Made by a program: the position numbers and the translations under genes. From assembly GCA_003533505.1 (NCBI GenBank), contig DQGD01000001.1, positions 107,494-171,493 on the forward strand: a DNA stretch of 64,000 bases, written 5' to 3'. The stretch comes from Clostridiales bacterium. GTDB taxonomy: Bacteria > Bacillota > Clostridia > Christensenellales > Pumilibacteraceae. This document shows, piece by piece, positions 25,201 through 32,840 of the stretch. Numbering within the stretch: position 1 is the first letter of the stretch; each line of letters starts with the position of its first letter. The notes under the pieces were generated by a model that was given only the letters and a program-made list of their open reading frames with translations, was not told the origin of the DNA and did no database searches.

Positions 25201-26574
25201 ACCTAAGACCGCGCTCGCTTCGGCGGTGTTCTTGCCGTCGCTGCTCATCGTCTTGTAGTAAACGCCGTCTATCACACGAGCCTTGACGTACTCTACGCTC
25301 GGAGCGTAATCGGGCGTTACCGCTTCTCCTACGTTCGTGAGAGTCACGACCGTGTTCCATTCTCCGTCTTCGTTGACGATCTCTTTTATCGTCATAACAA
25401 TCGTACCCTCGACGGAATAGTCGATTTCAACGCTCGTCACGTTGTCGGAGCGGTACAAATCCTTACCTCTTTCGGTCAGCGTGACAACCTTGCCGTCGCT
25501 GCCCTCTTTAAGGCAATAGTACGGGTTTTCTTTGTCGTCGGAAGCCGAACAGAAAGTGAAGATATTCTCGTTAAACAGCATTCCGCGAACGGTTTTGGTT
25601 GACGAGTGATCGGCCTCTATTTCCGCGTCCGGAATATTCTCGCCGCTGCACGTTATTTTCACGAGTTCGCCGTTTATATTCACCCGACTCGACTGGTTGA
25701 GCCCGGAATGCAGCGAGTACTCGCCGCCGCCGATAAAGCCGCTTTTGGTTTCTGCGACAATGCCGGTGCCGCTTGTGGTCACGGTGACGAGCGCAGAGCT
25801 GCTTTCAAACTTGTTGATATACCTTGCAACCGCGATTTGCTCCGCCGTCACGCCGGCAATCTTTGTTTCGACTTCAGCAGGCAAATCTATGCTCGCAACC
25901 GTAGTCTTGAACGTCATTCTCATCGCGAGCGACGCGCCGTCCATGCTCGCCGACATTTCAAATATGTACGAGTCCTCGCCGAAAGAAATCTTGACGACAA
26001 AGCCTTCTTCGGTCGTCAGCGTGAACGCGCCGTCCGTAATCGTCGCCTCGTCCATAGCGGTCAGTATATCTTCCATCGAAGCGTAGGAGTCGATAACGTT
26101 GTCGATAACGTAATCAACCGAGTCCACGTTGTCGAACAGTATGTCCGGAGTACTCGCCCCTCCGTCCTCGACCGACACCGCGTACCAAAGTTCGTTGGTT
26201 TCGTCGTAGACGTAATATACGGCGGCGCTTTTGGTCATTCCTCCATAGCTCATCGTGTAGGACATGCGAACCTTGGTTTTAGTAGCGTCGACGGTCATCG
26301 CCATCGCGCCGTCGCCGTCGTCGGGATCGTGCATCGTAATCTCGGTGGAAACGGAAAATCCGTCGTGCTCGGCTTTGAGGTACGAGCGGAATTCGTCCAG
26401 CTTCTCCTTTAACGCCGCTTTCTCGTCCACCGGCGTTTCGGGAGTCGCAGGCTGCTCGGTGCCCGGGGCATCGGGCTTGTTCGGCTCTTCGGTCGGTTTG
26501 TTCGCGCAAGCCGCAAACACAGCCATGCTGAGCGCCATAATCACGGCAAGCAGTATTACCGCAAGCTTTTTCAT
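22270..26574 (-). CDS. BspA-like leucine-rich-repeat surface lipoprotein with InlB B-repeats
   Basis: A 1434-residue exported lipoprotein. Signal peptide with lipobox FAAC (Cys23), then a Pro/Glu/Thr-rich stalk to about residue 50. Two beta-rich regions of unknown type follow (about 50-250 and 250-560). InlB B-repeats lie at about 565-710 (GKSFVGWYYD, YEFDGWYFDEEFTKR, DITLYAKWTEK). From about 725 to the end run BspA-type (LRR_5) repeats with the cycle 'I..ayAF..c..L..i.lP.sv..IG', for example LTVPEGVTHIRANAFQNK and IPDSVTYIGASAFRECGYM. BspA-like proteins bind host matrix or other bacteria in oral and gut species. Monocistronic. The target is unknown. Confidence 0.88.
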   Translation of the reverse strand: MKKLAVILLAVIMALSMAVFAACANKPTEEPNKPDAPGTEQPATPETPVDEKAALKEKLDEFRSYLKAEHDGFSVSTEITMHDPDDGDGAMAMTVDATKTKVRMSYTMSYGGMTKSAAVYYVYDETNELWYAVSVEDGGASTPDILFDNVDSVDYVIDNVIDSYASMEDILTAMDEATITDGAFTLTTEEGFVVKISFGEDSYIFEMSASMDGASLAMRMTFKTTVASIDLPAEVETKIAGVTAEQIAVARYINKFESSSALVTVTTSGTGIVAETKSGFIGGGEYSLHSGLNQSSRVNINGELVKITCSGENIPDAEIEADHSSTKTVRGMLFNENIFTFCSASDDKENPYYCLKEGSDGKVVTLTERGKDLYRSDNVTSVEIDYSVEGTIVMTIKEIVNEDGEWNTVVTLTNVGEAVTPDYAPSVEYVKARVIDGVYYKTMSSDGKNTAEASAVLGYIDIVDIKAAIAVGDESYDVNEISPRFVYNNGAVSAVVVPSSITEANSFASYSSIYKIYYKGAEQPELKFANRVLLVYLYSESEPTGEGYFWHYDANNNITEYKNSMLFTITFHVDEDEKYEFEITRDGFMLGMLRAPDGRDGKSFVGWYYDRDTWEHVFDLDKIDTVTENIDVYARFEKSYRVTFVTDHGNISDTDCAVINHEPGIMVSDDVYEFDGWYFDEEFTKRVEFPLVVTKDITLYAKWTEKVYGYRYVHDENDYIVGCILANYAGDSEDVVIPRWHNGYAVIGVDDDCFEGKEDAIYTLDVQARLGNITTAAFKNLRNLVKVTIGYGNTDIGGEIASYDKDSKTFTKSDIFSGCHTIRELRILSPELETAIETKVGYTFGGLRRYSISDEMDVYYSEDTESKIKKEGCYFIRTDSMNRRWVIKYLPQYAETTYDVTLPDGLYGVESYAFYKCREHYKIKTVNLNDVNNIKNNAFFNFSSLTELTVPDTVTSIGGNAFGSCINLLTVTFGTGMKNLADGAFDYCPKLVEVINRSTKMTVSNTNAMFADVLVIKNDASATSSLVYHENGCVTLTVPGDDKEAARVYLVTYVDKNGETHENLTVPEGVTHIRANAFQNKRGIKRITLPSTLLYIGEYAFANSDVASVNLPDGLFEIGGYAFKDSAITSINIPASVAAVGEQAFLTATLKTVTVNGIIANIRNLTFGLAFDGYNEKDGCYYLGNAENPYIILIGAIDKTAKKCTISSSTKQIADYAFHNCKLTSISIPDSVTYIGASAFRECGYMYTVELGSSVMYIGNYAFLNCVRLYDIVNHSSLDVASYSAAYGNIADHALSIGTSSAITRTADGFVFLTVTDGSKAINLLITYEGEGGKVTLPESFNGSKYRVYVAAFSRRADITQITIPSAAIEPTRITLSTGRTIDGIGRVAFAVAERDVIELKINFIGTREQWEAIAKDDLWYNELTRVTVTYVAE

Positions 26575-26617
26575 TGATAGTCCCTCCTGTAAAAAAATAC
26601 AAGCCGCGCGCTAAACT

Positions 26618-27045
26618 GTTGACGATTGTTTTTCGCGCCCGTGAAACGCGCCGCGCCCCTCTTCTGTTTTGATACGCATACGCCGCGCTTCGGCTTTAAC
26701 TTAATTATGCCAATAAACCCGTGTTATGTCAATCGTTTTTCCGTAAATTATTTGTTGCGTTTTTACTTTTTTGCGGACAAAAAAGTAAAGCGGCGCGATG
26801 CAGGTCGCATGTCTCAACTCGCTCCGCGCCGCATTTTTCGGCGTTATGTTATCGTTATTATGAATCAGCTGCGAGCAATAGAACGCATACTCGCCTATTT
26901 TCTTCAAGGACGAAGGGAGCGTTACGTTCACAAAGTTGCCGCGGTTCGCGAATACGGAGGACGAAATCTCGGTAACGTTCTCGGGGATTATTATGCTGTC
27001 CGGCGTGGCAACGTCAGCGAGAAAGAACGTTGACGATTGTTTTTC
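26618..27045. repeat. 17-bp direct repeat pair flanking the LRR relic
   Basis: GTTGACGATTGTTTTTC occurs at 26618-26634 and again at 27029-27045, same orientation, spacing 411 bp. A shorter related string (AATCGTTTTTCCG) is at about 26738. The pair brackets most of the decayed leucine-rich-repeat fragment. Confidence 0.75.
26820..27020 (-). pseudogene. Remnant of a BspA-like leucine-rich-repeat gene
   Basis: On the minus strand a stretch of about 60 codons reads as LRR_5 repeat: ATPDSIIIPENVTEISSSVF, then NRGNFVNVTLPSSLKKIGEY with AFYCSQL. This closely resembles the LTVPEGVTHIRANAFQ...LPSTLLYIGEYAFANS part of the intact 1434-residue gene next door. No signal peptide, no other repeats and no ribosome-binding site are attached, and the flanking codons do not look like protein. 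It is best read as a fragment left by duplication or deletion. Confidence 0.65.
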
Positions 27046-27257
27046 CGCATAAGGGCTTGTTTCGACGTTCGCCGGCACAAGCCGCGACGGCGCCATATTT
27101 GGTATTATACCGGAAATTTCTTATACCGTCAAACGATTTTGTGTGCATTTTGCGTTTTTAATCATACTTTAATACTAAAAATATTATTTATGCGCGAATT
27201 GTAGCCATTGTAAGCCTAAAATCTAACAAATCATTAAAAAGTAAAAACACTTTGCTA

Positions 27258-27286
27258 TTGCCCGAAACTAGCGGCGGTGGTATAAT
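27258..27286 (+). promoter_or_regulatory. Promoter of the alpha-galactosidase operon
   Basis: TTGCCC (27258-27263) and a perfect TATAAT (27281-27286) with a 17-bp spacer, 59 bp before the start. Confidence 0.65.
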
Positions 27287-27345
27287 ATTTTGAACGGGGC
27301 GGCTGCTCCGCGCCAAAATCAAAAAACCGAAACGGAGGATAATCA

Positions 27346-28515
27346 ATGTTTACGACAAGACCCCCTATGGGCTGGAATTCCTGGAACACCTTTGCCGAGA
27401 AAATCGACGAGAAACTTGTGCGCGAAATGGCGGACGTTATCGTCGAAAAGGGACTTGACAAGTTCGGCTACAACTACGTCGTCATCGACGACTGCTGGGC
27501 GGAGAAAACGCGCGATAGTAGCGGCAGGCTCGTACCCGACAAAAACAAGTTCCCCTCGGGCATGAAAGCTCTGGCCGATTACGTTCACTCCAAGGGCTTG
27601 AAGTTCGGCATGTACTCGTGCGCAGGCGTGCTCACCTGCGGTCAGTACCCGGCGAGCTACGACTATGAGTTTATCGACGCAAAGACCTTTGCCGAGTGGG
27701 GCGTGGACTTTTTGAAGTATGATTTCTGCTACAAGCCCGAGTTCGTAGCCGGCAAAGCCCTCTACCGCAGAATGGGTTTGGCGCTCGCCAACTGCGGCCG
27801 CGACATTCTTTTCAGCGCATGCAGCTGGGGCGCGGAGAAAACCCACGAGTGGATTCGCTCGACGGGAGCCGGCATGTGGCGTTCGACGGGCGATATTTTC
27901 GATAATTGGAATTCGGTGAAGAACATCATCATGCAGCAGGTCGACATCACTTGCGAGTATAAGAACGACGAGGGCTCTATGCCGTTCGGCGGCATCGGCT
28001 GCTTCAACGATATGGATATGCTGGTAGTCGGCATGCACGGAGTCGGGAATGTGGGCTTGGGCGGTTGCACCGACGAGGAATATCGCACGCACTTCTCCGC
28101 GTGGGCTATATTCGGCTCGCCGCTGATGATAGGCTGCGATATACGCAAGCTGGACGACGAGGCGTACAAAATTCTCACGAACCGCGACGTGCTGGCAATC
28201 AATCAGGACGGGCGCGGAGCTCAGCCCTACGTTGCGAACAACGAGTGGATGAAAATCAATCACGGCAACACGCCGGTGGTGGCGCGCATGATGGAAAACG
28301 GCGACGTCGCCGTCGCGCTGTTCAATATGAACGACAACGACGCGGTGTGCGACTTCCGCGGCGACCAGATAGGACTTCCTCCCGTGACCAAAGTGCGGCT
28401 TATGGCTCGCGACGCGTGGTCGGGCGAGGAATTTGAAATCCACAACTACGCCTACGTCACCTCTATCCCGGCTCACGGCTGCAAGCTGCTGCGCGTCAAG
28501 GTCATTCCGCAATGA
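27346..28515 (+). CDS. Alpha-galactosidase, glycoside hydrolase family 27
   Basis: A 389-residue enzyme of the GH27 (melibiase/alpha-galactosidase A) family: N-terminal RPPMGWNSWNTF, YNYVVIDDCWAE, the nucleophile Asp126 in FLKYDFCY, and the acid/base Asp183 in MWRSTGDIFD. The catalytic (beta/alpha)8 barrel is followed by the short beta-sandwich C-terminal domain (VAVALFNMNDND...). It removes terminal alpha-galactose from raffinose-type sugars or galactomannan. There is no signal peptide, so it acts on imported oligosaccharides. Start chosen from a GGAGG ribosome-binding site. The stop overlaps the next gene (ATGA). Confidence 0.95.
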   Translation: MFTTRPPMGWNSWNTFAEKIDEKLVREMADVIVEKGLDKFGYNYVVIDDCWAEKTRDSSGRLVPDKNKFPSGMKALADYVHSKGLKFGMYSCAGVLTCGQYPASYDYEFIDAKTFAEWGVDFLKYDFCYKPEFVAGKALYRRMGLALANCGRDILFSACSWGAEKTHEWIRSTGAGMWRSTGDIFDNWNSVKNIIMQQVDITCEYKNDEGSMPFGGIGCFNDMDMLVVGMHGVGNVGLGGCTDEEYRTHFSAWAIFGSPLMIGCDIRKLDDEAYKILTNRDVLAINQDGRGAQPYVANNEWMKINHGNTPVVARMMENGDVAVALFNMNDNDAVCDFRGDQIGLPPVTKVRLMARDAWSGEEFEIHNYAYVTSIPAHGCKLLRVKVIPQ

Positions 28516-28718
28516 GCCGCTGCGTAAAGTGCGGCAAGGAATTGAACCCGATTGACGTGGGGCTTTCCAAAAAACTGATTAACCGCGGCGCGACGGAATT
28601 TTTGTGCAAGGCTTGCCTCGCCGAAAAGTTTGCCGTCACCGAGGCTCTGCTCGACGAAAAGGTGCGCGCTTTCCGCGCCGCCGGCTGCGTGCTCTTTCCT
28701 CCCGAGGACAAGGAATAG
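28512..28718 (+). CDS. Small zinc-ribbon protein coupled to the alpha-galactosidase gene
   Basis: A 68-residue protein with two CxxC pairs: Cys4/Cys7 (MSRCVKCGKELNPIDVGLSK) and Cys32/Cys35 (EFLCKACLAEKFAVT). I recall similar small proteins with 'GLxKKLINRGATEFLC' cores in many clostridia, annotated as uncharacterised. It starts inside the last codon of the GH27 gene, so the two are translationally coupled. Function unknown; zinc binding is inferred from the cysteines. Confidence 0.85.
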   Translation: MSRCVKCGKELNPIDVGLSKKLINRGATEFLCKACLAEKFAVTEALLDEKVRAFRAAGCVLFPPEDKE

Positions 28719-28789
28719 GCTGCGGTAAAAACTCAAAATCGCCTGAAAAGCGGCGAACGATAACAAATAGAAGCAACGATTAAGAAGCG

Positions 28790-28828
28790 AAAAACGGACT
28801 TGCGGAACAATCGCAAGCCCGTTTTTAT
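28790..28828. terminator. Bidirectional terminator between the zinc-ribbon gene and the phosphodiesterase gene
   Basis: Stem AAAAACGGaCTTGCG / CGCAAGcCCGTTTTT, one mismatch, 7-base loop. A- and T-tracts on both sides. Confidence 0.88.
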
Positions 28829-28844
28829 TTTGTTTTCTTTTATC

Positions 28845-29657
28845 CTATCTTTTGCCGAGTTTTTTGAGGATGGCGGCGGCTTTAACGGGGTCGTTGCATG
28901 TGAATGCGCTCGTGCCGCGCTCGATTGCCGCGCGGAAGATTTCCTCGTGCTCTTCCTTGTAGTAGTGCCAGCGCTGCGCGCCGTGGGAAGCCACGCGGTC
29001 GAACGCTTCTTGCGGACACACCTCGCGATTGTTTCTCCAATCGGCTTTGCCGTTTTCGTCGAACGTCACGTTGAACAGGCACACGCAATAGCAGCGGTCC
29101 CAGATGTTCTCGTTGAATTGGTCGCCGAGGAAGCGCACGGGATAGTAGCCGTGCAGGCGGATTTTCCCGGGGTACTTGGTGTAGATATAGTTCAGTAAGT
29201 CGCCCGAAAAGCTGTTTATCATGCAGCGGTCGAGCATGCCGTAGTCCTCGAGCATAGCCATTACTTTGTCGGCGCACTCGTAGGCGTGAGCCCCGAGCTC
29301 CTTCGGGTAGTCCTTGAGCTCGACGTTGAGCTCGATTTCGGGGCGCGATTTCAGTAAGTCCAGAAGCTCGGACAGCTTGGGAATTTTTTCACCCTTGAAG
29401 CGAGCGTCCTTCCACGAGCCCATGTCGGCTTTTTCAAGCTCGGCGTAGGTGTAGTCCACAATCGGACCCGTCATGTCGGACGTGCGGTCCATGAGGTGGT
29501 CGTGCATCAGCACCAACACGCCGTCGCGCGTCATGTGGACGTCGGTTTCAATCATGTCGATGTCGAGCTTCAGCGCTTCTCTGAACGCGAGCATGGTGTT
29601 TTCGGGATATACCGCCGAATAGCCTCTGTGCGCCGCAAGCATGATTTTTTTCTCCAT
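28845..29657 (-). CDS. Glycerophosphodiester phosphodiesterase
   Basis: A 270-residue cytoplasmic enzyme of the GlpQ/UgpQ type. The catalytic motif is present: His10 and Arg11 in AAHRGYSAVYPENT, metal-binding Glu37 and Asp39 in MIETDVHMT, and His52 in LMHDHLMDRTSD. It splits glycerophosphodiesters into glycerol 3-phosphate and an alcohol, recycling lipid head groups or feeding on them. The start at 29657 follows a GGAGGT ribosome-binding site; an upstream in-frame ATG at 29690 lacks one. Monocistronic. Confidence 0.93.
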   Translation of the reverse strand: MEKKIMLAAHRGYSAVYPENTMLAFREALKLDIDMIETDVHMTRDGVLVLMHDHLMDRTSDMTGPIVDYTYAELEKADMGSWKDARFKGEKIPKLSELLDLLKSRPEIELNVELKDYPKELGAHAYECADKVMAMLEDYGMLDRCMINSFSGDLLNYIYTKYPGKIRLHGYYPVRFLGDQFNENIWDRCYCVCLFNVTFDENGKADWRNNREVCPQEAFDRVASHGAQRWHYYKEEHEEIFRAAIERGTSAFTCNDPVKAAAILKKLGKR

Positions 29658-29827
29658 AAAAATTACCTCCGTGTTTTGCGGCTGCGGCAACCTTTCTCAT
29701 AGGCTCAGTTACTATCTCCGCGATTACCGTAATTATACAACTCTGTCCGCGATAAGTCAATCGATTGCGCTGTCCGAAGCGGCTGCTCGCGCATATAATG
29801 ATGACGAGTACCTACGGGAGAAAGCAA

Positions 29828-30259
29828 ATGGATTTATTCGATTTTTTGAACGTTTATTGCGGCTTTTGCGGTTCCTGCCCCGAGCCCTGTCCGCGTCGGC
29901 AGCCTTATCCTTGTCCGCAGCCTTGTCCTTGTCCGCCGCCTTGTCCGCCGCCGAAGTTCTGCCCTCCGCCGAAGCCGCAAAAGCCGTGCTATGCCGAGCC
30001 GTACAGACCGCGACGATTTCTATACGCGGATTGTCCCGAATGTCCGCCGCCGAAGCCGTGCCCGAAAAAGCCCGACCCGTGTTGCGATTTTCCGTGCGAC
30101 TGCTTTCCGTACCCCTGCCCGTGCGACGAGCCGCAGGCGTTTCCGCCCGTGTTTCCGCCCGCGCTTCCGCGCTGCGTGCCGGACGGCTGCGACTGCCCGT
30201 TCGCGCGCCCCGAGGGCTGCCGCGAGTTTTGCTTCAGATTCAGGGTCGTCAGACGGTAA
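29828..30259 (+). CDS. Cysteine- and proline-rich protein (143 residues)
   Basis: A 143-residue protein with 24 cysteines and a very high proline content, built of short CPxPCPxP-type units (for example PYPCPQPCPCPPPCPPPKFC and CPECPPPKPC) and ending in a basic REFCFRFRVVRR. The start at 29828 is set by GGGAGAAAG just upstream. There is no signal peptide. Composition resembles cross-linked spore coat or metal-binding structural proteins, and the genome sporulates, so a coat role is a guess. The frame is open despite GC-rich repeats, and the ribosome-binding site and downstream terminator support a gene. No homologue recognised. Confidence 0.72.
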   Translation: MDLFDFLNVYCGFCGSCPEPCPRRQPYPCPQPCPCPPPCPPPKFCPPPKPQKPCYAEPYRPRRFLYADCPECPPPKPCPKKPDPCCDFPCDCFPYPCPCDEPQAFPPVFPPALPRCVPDGCDCPFARPEGCREFCFRFRVVRR

Positions 30260-30319
30260 AATCTCCGTTGACTTAATCCGATTATTCGTCGCGAACAGTC
30301 ATTACTCAACTTTACGGCA

Positions 30320-30357
30320 ACGAAAAAAGCGCCTGTAGCTTTTACAAGCGCTTTCGT
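30320..30357. terminator. Bidirectional terminator between the Cys/Pro-rich gene and the unknown lipoprotein gene
   Basis: Stem GAAAAAAGCGC..TGTA / TACA.AGCGCTTTC with a small bulge, between two convergent genes. Confidence 0.75.
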
Positions 30358-30375
30358 TTGTCGTTTATTTGTTAC

Positions 30376-31296
30376 TCAGGCGTTGACGTCGGCAGGATAT
30401 TCCGCGTTGCTCTTCTCGGCTTTGACAAGCATCAAATAGCTGTCCGCATCACCCTCGCAGCCGTCGCCGATATTGACTTTGACCGAAACGAACAGCATAT
30501 CAAACCTCTCTTCAAAGAAGTGATAGTTTTTGAAAGTGATTTCGAGGTTGTAGACGCTCTTGCCGCTTTTCTTTTTGTTCACTAACTTTATGCTGTAATT
30601 CTCGGCGTCGGTAGCGTCCTTCAGCTTGCTCATGTCGGTAACGTCGGCAACGTCGCTGATGTCGGCATCTCTTGTGGTATAGTACTTGACGTCCTCTTTC
30701 GTTACGGAAGTCACGACGTTGTTCGCGCCTTTTGTTCCGAACGCCGGAACGCTGAGCAACATCTTCATCTCGTTATTGTTGTAAGTCCAATACTTCGCTT
30801 CGATCTTCGGAGCCTCTGTCTGATAATTCAGCGACCTCTCCACATATTCATTCTCAATCGTGTTCTCGAACGCGCTTGCGTAAATCCTGATCGCGTGGGA
30901 CGACGACTCGCCGTTGTCCTTTTCGGGCGAAACCGAACCTGCAATCTTGACGTTGATGTGCGTGTCGTCGACACGTTCGACGGCAACGACTCTCTTGTTT
31001 TCAAACACGCCACCGGAGAACTTAATCGCGTCGGCAGGGATTTCCGCCTTGAATTTGACTACGCCGGGGTCTTTTCCCTTATATCCTATCGGCTTGAAGT
31101 CGGAAGACCACTGAGAAATGTGCATAGCCAGCGTTTCCTCACCGTGATACATGATGCCGTTGCCCTCTTCGTTCTCGTATGTGTAGAAAACGAAAACCTC
31201 GTCGGCAAGTTTCTCGCCGCAGCCCGTGAGAGCGAACGCCGAAAACGCCAGGCACACCGCCAAAAGCGCGGCAAGAACGATTTTGCTCTTTTTCAT
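30376..31296 (-). CDS. Lipoprotein of unknown function (306 residues)
   Basis: A 306-residue secreted lipoprotein. The signal peptide ends in lipobox ALTGC with Cys26 lipidated. The mature part is predicted to be mostly beta strand (VFVFYTYENEEGNGIMYHGE, VVKFKAEIPADAIKFSGGVF, INVKIAGSVSPE, YNLEITFKNYHFFEERFDML) and has no motif I recognise. AAAGGAG precedes the ATG, and a TTGACA promoter is upstream. It lies alone, upstream neighbours being the rpsF operon on the same strand, ended by a terminator. Function unknown. Confidence 0.8.
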   Translation of the reverse strand: MKKSKIVLAALLAVCLAFSAFALTGCGEKLADEVFVFYTYENEEGNGIMYHGEETLAMHISQWSSDFKPIGYKGKDPGVVKFKAEIPADAIKFSGGVFENKRVVAVERVDDTHINVKIAGSVSPEKDNGESSSHAIRIYASAFENTIENEYVERSLNYQTEAPKIEAKYWTYNNNEMKMLLSVPAFGTKGANNVVTSVTKEDVKYYTTRDADISDVADVTDMSKLKDATDAENYSIKLVNKKKSGKSVYNLEITFKNYHFFEERFDMLFVSVKVNIGDGCEGDADSYLMLVKAEKSNAEYPADVNA

Positions 31297-31329
31297 AAAT
31301 TATTATCTCCTTTTTTTATTACCTCGGTT

Positions 31330-31359
31330 ATTTTGCTCCCGTCGCAGGCGCGATGTCAA
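31330..31359 (-). promoter_or_regulatory. Promoter of the 306-residue lipoprotein gene
   Basis: On the minus strand, a perfect TTGACA (31354-31359) and CAAAAT (31330-31335) with an 18-bp spacer. Confidence 0.5.
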
Positions 31360-31404
31360 GCAATTTTACAAACTCGGCAATTAAAATTTTGTAAATTCCG
31401 ATTA

Positions 31405-31440
31405 CAAAAAAATGCCGCCGACCACTGTGTGACCGACGGT
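31405..31440 (-). terminator. Terminator of rpsF-ssb-rpsR
   Basis: On the minus strand, a stem of about 11 bp with G-U pairs (CCGTCGGTCAC / GTGGTCGGCGG) followed by a seven-T run, about 70 bp after rpsR. Confidence 0.75.
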
Positions 31441-31508
31441 ATTCGTTCGTTATTTTTCGGACTCGCGAAAAGGAAAAAACCTGTCCGTTAAGCCCGCCTC
31501 CGCAGCGA

Positions 31509-31781
31509 TTACTCGCCCTTGTAGGGGAGCAAAGCTATAGCGCGAGCGCGCTTGATTGCGGTGGAGAGCTGACGCTGATGCTCGGCGCACACGCCCGAAG
31601 CGCGACGGGGAACAATCTTGCCCTTTTCGGTGGTGAATCTCTTAAGACGGGTTACGTCCTTGTAGTCGATTTCCTCGACTTTCTCTACGCAAAACGCGCA
31701 CACCTTTTTCTTGGGCGCTCTTCTGAACTTCTTGGACTTGTCGTCCGTGTCGTTAGCCTTGTTTACGTTTTTCTTATCCAT
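31509..31781 (-). CDS. rpsR: 30S ribosomal protein S18
   Basis: A 90-residue S18 with the family core [20 protein letters not shown] and the C-terminal [20 protein letters not shown]. The N-terminal 25 residues are a Lys/Asp-rich extension. CAFC and GVCAEH cysteines are kept, so this is the zinc-ligand-retaining (C+) type. Third gene of the conserved rpsF-ssb-rpsR operon; S18 binds the platform of the 30S subunit together with S6. Confidence 0.97.
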   Translation of the reverse strand: MDKKNVNKANDTDDKSKKFRRAPKKKVCAFCVEKVEEIDYKDVTRLKRFTTEKGKIVPRRASGVCAEHQRQLSTAIKRARAIALLPYKGE

Positions 31782-31805
31782 GATAATTAACCTCTTGAAA
31801 TTTGA

Positions 31806-32240
31806 TTAGAACGGCAAATCGTCGGTGTCGACGGGCTCGAGCTCGCTGACCTTTTTGGTCTTTTCGGGAGCGGACTGACGGGGCGTATAGCCGCCGCTTC
31901 TCTCCGCGCCGTCGCCGCTGTTTGCGCCGGAATTGATAAACTCGACGTCCTCGGCTACGATTTCGGTCGCGTAACGCTTGTTACCGTCCTTGTCGTCGTA
32001 GGTGCGCGTCTGGAGCTGACCGACAACGCAGACCTTCCTGCCCTTGCTAAGGTACTTGCCGCAGTTCTCGGCAAGACCGCGCCAGGTGACGATGTTGATA
32101 AAGTCAGCCTCGCGTTCGCCGTTCGAGTTTGAATAATTACGGTTGACCGCAATCGAGAAACGACACAGCGAAACGCCGCTGCCGGTCGTCTGGAGCTCGG
32201 GGTCGCGCGTAAGATTACCGATAAAAATACATTTGTTCAT
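31806..32240 (-). CDS. ssb: Single-stranded DNA-binding protein
   Basis: A 144-residue SSB: OB-fold over residues 1-105 (NKCIFIGNLTRDPELQTTGS, RFSIAVNRNYSN, INIVTWRGLAENC) and an acidic C-terminal tail ending DTDDLPF, the motif that recruits DNA replication and repair partners. Sits between rpsF (16 bp upstream) and rpsR (24 bp downstream), the standard arrangement. Confidence 0.97.
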   Translation of the reverse strand: MNKCIFIGNLTRDPELQTTGSGVSLCRFSIAVNRNYSNSNGEREADFINIVTWRGLAENCGKYLSKGRKVCVVGQLQTRTYDDKDGNKRYATEIVAEDVEFINSGANSGDGAERSGGYTPRQSAPEKTKKVSELEPVDTDDLPF

Positions 32241-32256
32241 AACGGTTTACCCTTTG

Positions 32257-32538
32257 TTACTTCTTTACGACGATGAAACGCATTACTTCGTCGGTGATGC
32301 GCATCTGACGCTCGAGCTCTTGCGGAAGAGCCGCGTCAGCCGTAAAGTTCATCAGAACGTAATAGCCTTCGGACTTGAAGTTAATCTCGTAGGCAAGCTT
32401 CTTAACGCCCCATTTGTCCACTCCCTCGACGGAGCCGCCGGCGGTTTCAACCACGCCTTTGAACTTCTCGATGAGCGCGTCCTTTGCCGCGTCGTCGAGC
32501 TTTGCGTCGAGAATGTAGAGAACCTCGTACTTGTTCAT
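32257..32538 (-). CDS. rpsF: 30S ribosomal protein S6
   Basis: A 93-residue S6 with MNKYEVLYILDAKLDD at the start and WGVKKLAYEINFKSEGYYVL in the core. S6 pairs with S18 on the 30S platform; in Firmicutes an S6:S18-binding leader often controls this operon. Leads the operon, with AAGGAGG before its ATG and a clear promoter about 75 bp upstream. Confidence 0.97.
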   Translation of the reverse strand: MNKYEVLYILDAKLDDAAKDALIEKFKGVVETAGGSVEGVDKWGVKKLAYEINFKSEGYYVLMNFTADAALPQELERQMRITDEVMRFIVVKK

Positions 32539-32613
32539 AATATACCTCCTTATGGTCTATGTGTCCCTTGTTTCCCAAGAGAAAGGATTACCCTATTTCG
32601 CAGGGCAAGTGGT

Positions 32614-32642
32614 ATTATAACATCTTTTTTCGCCTTTTGCAA
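32614..32642 (-). promoter_or_regulatory. Promoter of rpsF-ssb-rpsR
   Basis: On the minus strand, TTGCAA (32637-32642) and a perfect TATAAT (32614-32619) with a 17-bp spacer. The leader of about 70 nt contains CCCTGCGAAATAGGG, a small hairpin, and could hold the S6:S18 binding site known in other bacteria. Confidence 0.75.
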
Positions 32643-32754
32643 CCAAATAACGCCGCTTTTCGCGAAATTTATGGTGATATTCATTTTATGCAAAGCGGAC
32701 GGCGCGGCGGCCTACCGCCATAGAGCCCGTTTCCCTTGCCCCTGCGGCATAACA

Positions 32755-32782
32755 AAACGCCCCGTAAATCCGAGGCGTTTTT
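32755..32782 (-). terminator. Terminator of the medium-chain dehydrogenase gene
   Basis: Stem AACGCCTCG / CGGGGCGTT (one U-G pair, minus strand) followed by TTGTT, about 60 bp after the stop codon. Confidence 0.7.
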
Positions 32783-32840
32783 CATTGACATATTACTTTT
32801 ATTTTTCGATAAGCCTAATATCGCGACAGCCGAATTTGTT

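Larger units (their letters stand above)
26575..27345. other. 771-bp intergenic region with a decayed LRR gene
   Basis: No intact gene. It contains a relic of a BspA-like gene, a 17-bp direct repeat at 26618 and 27029, an A/T-rich stretch at 27110-27250, and the promoter of the alpha-galactosidase gene. Confidence 0.7.

Noticed and set aside
26701..27096. Intact 131-codon minus-strand gene
   Set aside because: Only the middle part resembles LRR repeats; both ends look non-coding and no start signals exist, so it is listed as a relic.
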